Source: DATJXG01 sp035500455 (GTDB lineage Bacteria; Acidobacteriota; Terriglobia; Terriglobales; Acidobacteriaceae). Taken from it: a DNA stretch of 5,825 nucleotides. The stretch is taken from assembly GCA_035500455.1 (NCBI GenBank), contig DATJXG010000380.1:1-5825 (forward strand), given 5' to 3'. The notes below the pieces were generated by a model, which was given only the letters and a program-made list of their open reading frames with translations, searched no databases and was not told the DNA's origin. A program made the translations under genes and the position numbers. This document shows positions 4,425 through 5,825 of this stretch, piece by piece; position 1 is the stretch's first letter; each line of letters starts with the position of its first letter.

Positions 4425-5825
4425 TTACGCCTCGTCAGAAGCGTATGCCTTGCTCTCAACTGCACCCCTTAAACTACGCATCAAGCCGACATACACCGCG
4501 CCCGAGACAAAGAACCCCGTAAACCACGCATAATCAAACAGCCAGTGCACTGCCGGCACAAATCGCCCTGTCAGCGCACATCCCACACCCGCTACCAGCG
4601 CAATCATAGCGCGGGGATTGACCCCGTTCCGGTACTCGTAGACGCCGCCGCGCCGATAAAGCGACTCGAGATCGAGGTCGGTTCCGCGGATCAGAAAGTA
4701 GTCTGTGATCATGATTGCGGCAACAGGTCCCAGAAGCGCGGAGTATCCGACGAGCCACTCGAAGATGTAATTATGAAAGCTCGCCATCAGCTTCCACGGC
4801 ATCATGGCGAGTCCGAGGAAGCCCGTAATAAGTCCGCCCATGCGAAAAGAGATCAGTTTTGGGTACAAATTCGAGATGTCGTTTGACGGGGACACCACGT
4901 TCGCCGCTACGTTGACATTCAGAGTGGCGACCAGCAGCCCCACCATCGCGATAAACGCGATGAGTGGCTGGTGAAAGCGCGCCATCAGATCAATCGGGCT
5001 CCAGATCGGCTGTCCAAAGATTACTGCCGACGCCGATGTGACAGCTACTCCAATGAACGAATACAGCGTCATCGCAACGGGCAGCCCAAAAGCCTGCCCG
5101 ACGACCTGTGAATGCTGTGACTTCGAATATCGCGTGAAGTCCGGGATGTTGAGCGCCAATGTCGCCCAGTAGCCGACCATCGCCGTCAGTGACGGAAAGA
5201 AAAAGCGCAGAAACTCGCCAGTTGAATGGAACCGGCTCGGCTCCGACAGCATCGGTCCGAACCCGCCGGCTTTCACCAGCGCAAACACCAGAAGCGCAAC
5301 CGCCATCACCAGCATGAATGGCGCCGAAAATCCCTGAAAAAAGCGGATGCTCTCGATGCCTTTCCAAACTACAGCCATGTTTAGCGCCCAAAATCCGAGG
5401 AAGCACACCCATACAGACCATGGTTCGGCGGCAACTGATGGCCAGACAACAATCAGCATCGCGTGAATCGCCTGGCCGCCGATCCACGACTGGATGCCGA
5501 ACCATCCGCAAGCCACAATCGCACGTAAAATGGCCGGTACATTAGCGCCGCGAACACCGAACGGCGCCCGCACAAACACAGGGAAGGGAATCCCGTACTT
5601 CGCGCCGGCATGCGCATTTAACAGCAGTGGGACCAGCACAATCAGATTCCCCAACAGAATCGTGAAGATTGCCTGCTTCCAACTCATTCCACCTGCGATC
5701 AGTCCCGAGGCGAGCATGTAGGTGCTCACCTCCATCGACATCGCAAACCACAGCGAGATGTAGTTGTAGGTCGTCCAGGTGCGGTGCGCAGCCGTGGTCG
5801 GCGCGAGGTCCGCGTTGTAAAGGCT
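4425..5825 (-). CDS. NCS1-family nucleobase/hydantoin/allantoin transporter, 5' end outside window
   Basis: Secondary (cation-coupled) inner-membrane permease. The frame is open to the window edge: before the first in-window Met (codon 5741-5739) there are 28 more codons encoding SLYNADLAPTTAAHRTWTTY and onward, the conserved NCS1 N-terminus, so that Met is internal. About 466 residues are visible and perhaps 20-30 are missing. Family landmarks, in visible numbering: NADLAPT (4-10), NAHAGAKYGIPFPV (70-83), WFGIQSWIGGQ (108-118), YWATLALNIPDFTRYS (219-234), NVNVAANVVSP (303-313) and GPVAAIMITDYFLIR (366-380). Trp108, Gln112, Trp220 and the Asn residues of 303-309 probably match the substrate-binding Trp, Gln, Trp and Asn of Mhp1. 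About eleven or twelve hydrophobic segments are visible. It resembles B. subtilis PucI (allantoin permease) most among proteins I know, but substrate cannot be settled from sequence: uracil, hydantoin and allantoin are all possible. It lies upstream of panB in the same direction. Confidence 0.93.
   Translation of the reverse strand, partial: SLYNADLAPTTAAHRTWTTYNYISLWFAMSMEVSTYMLASGLIAGGMSWKQAIFTILLGNLIVLVPLLLNAHAGAKYGIPFPVFVRAPFGVRGANVPAILRAIVACGWFGIQSWIGGQAIHAMLIVVWPSVAAEPWSVWVCFLGFWALNMAVVWKGIESIRFFQGFSAPFMLVMAVALLVFALVKAGGFGPMLSEPSRFHSTGEFLRFFFPSLTAMVGYWATLALNIPDFTRYSKSQHSQVVGQAFGLPVAMTLYSFIGVAVTSASAVIFGQPIWSPIDLMARFHQPLIAFIAMVGLLVATLNVNVAANVVSPSNDISNLYPKLISFRMGGLITGFLGLAMMPWKLMASFHNYIFEWLVGYSALLGPVAAIMITDYFLIRGTDLDLESLYRRGGVYEYRNGVNPRAMIALVAGVGCALTGRFVPAVHWLFDYAWFTGFFVSGAVYVGLMRSLRGAVESKAYASDEA

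Noticed and set aside
4990..5511. 173-residue - strand frame in another phase
   Set aside because: Overlaps the NCS1 transporter in a different frame; the transporter frame carries the conserved family motifs throughout.
5739..5741. ATG as the transporter start
   Set aside because: The frame stays open upstream and encodes the conserved NCS1 N-terminal motif (NADLAPT and following), so the true start lies outside the window.

Overview
The window looks like a chromosomal stretch from an Acidobacteriota-type bacterium. This is an inference from gene content: a short diheme cytochrome of the photosynthetic-reaction-centre cytochrome c family (common in that phylum), a panB-panC pair and moderate GC content. 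No marker gene in the window proves the taxonomy.

Layout, left to right. The 3' end of mutM (Fpg DNA glycosylase, with its zinc finger) occupies 1-177 on the + strand and is much richer in GC at third codon positions than everything after it. An unusually long gene-free stretch follows (178-1021). It holds a strong bidirectional terminator hairpin (499-526), several inverted repeats and palindromes, and, just upstream of the next gene, a compact RNA fold that can be drawn as a closed three-way junction (935-979) with a competing alternative stem (962-968/983-989). The gene at 1022-1891 encodes a two-part protein: a disordered Arg/Gln/Gly/Asn-rich basic N-terminal half joined to a degenerate CheY-like receiver domain. 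The gene at 2051-2557 encodes a secreted diheme c-type cytochrome.

The right-hand 3.3 kb is transcribed leftwards: an NCS1-family transporter (4425 to beyond the window edge), then panB (4325-3411) and panC (3411-2554). PanB makes ketopantoate and PanC condenses pantoate with beta-alanine, so these are two steps of pantothenate (vitamin B5/CoA) synthesis. Their stop and start codons share one base, implying translational coupling. The transporter belongs to a family that imports nucleobases, hydantoins and allantoin. Its place upstream of panBC suggests, but does not prove, a link between pyrimidine or hydantoin salvage and beta-alanine supply. The rightward cytochrome gene and leftward panC meet tail to tail and share the bases of their stop codons (CTAG, 2554-2557), leaving no room for a terminator between them.

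The least explained parts are the leader structure of the 1022-1891 gene and that gene's product.
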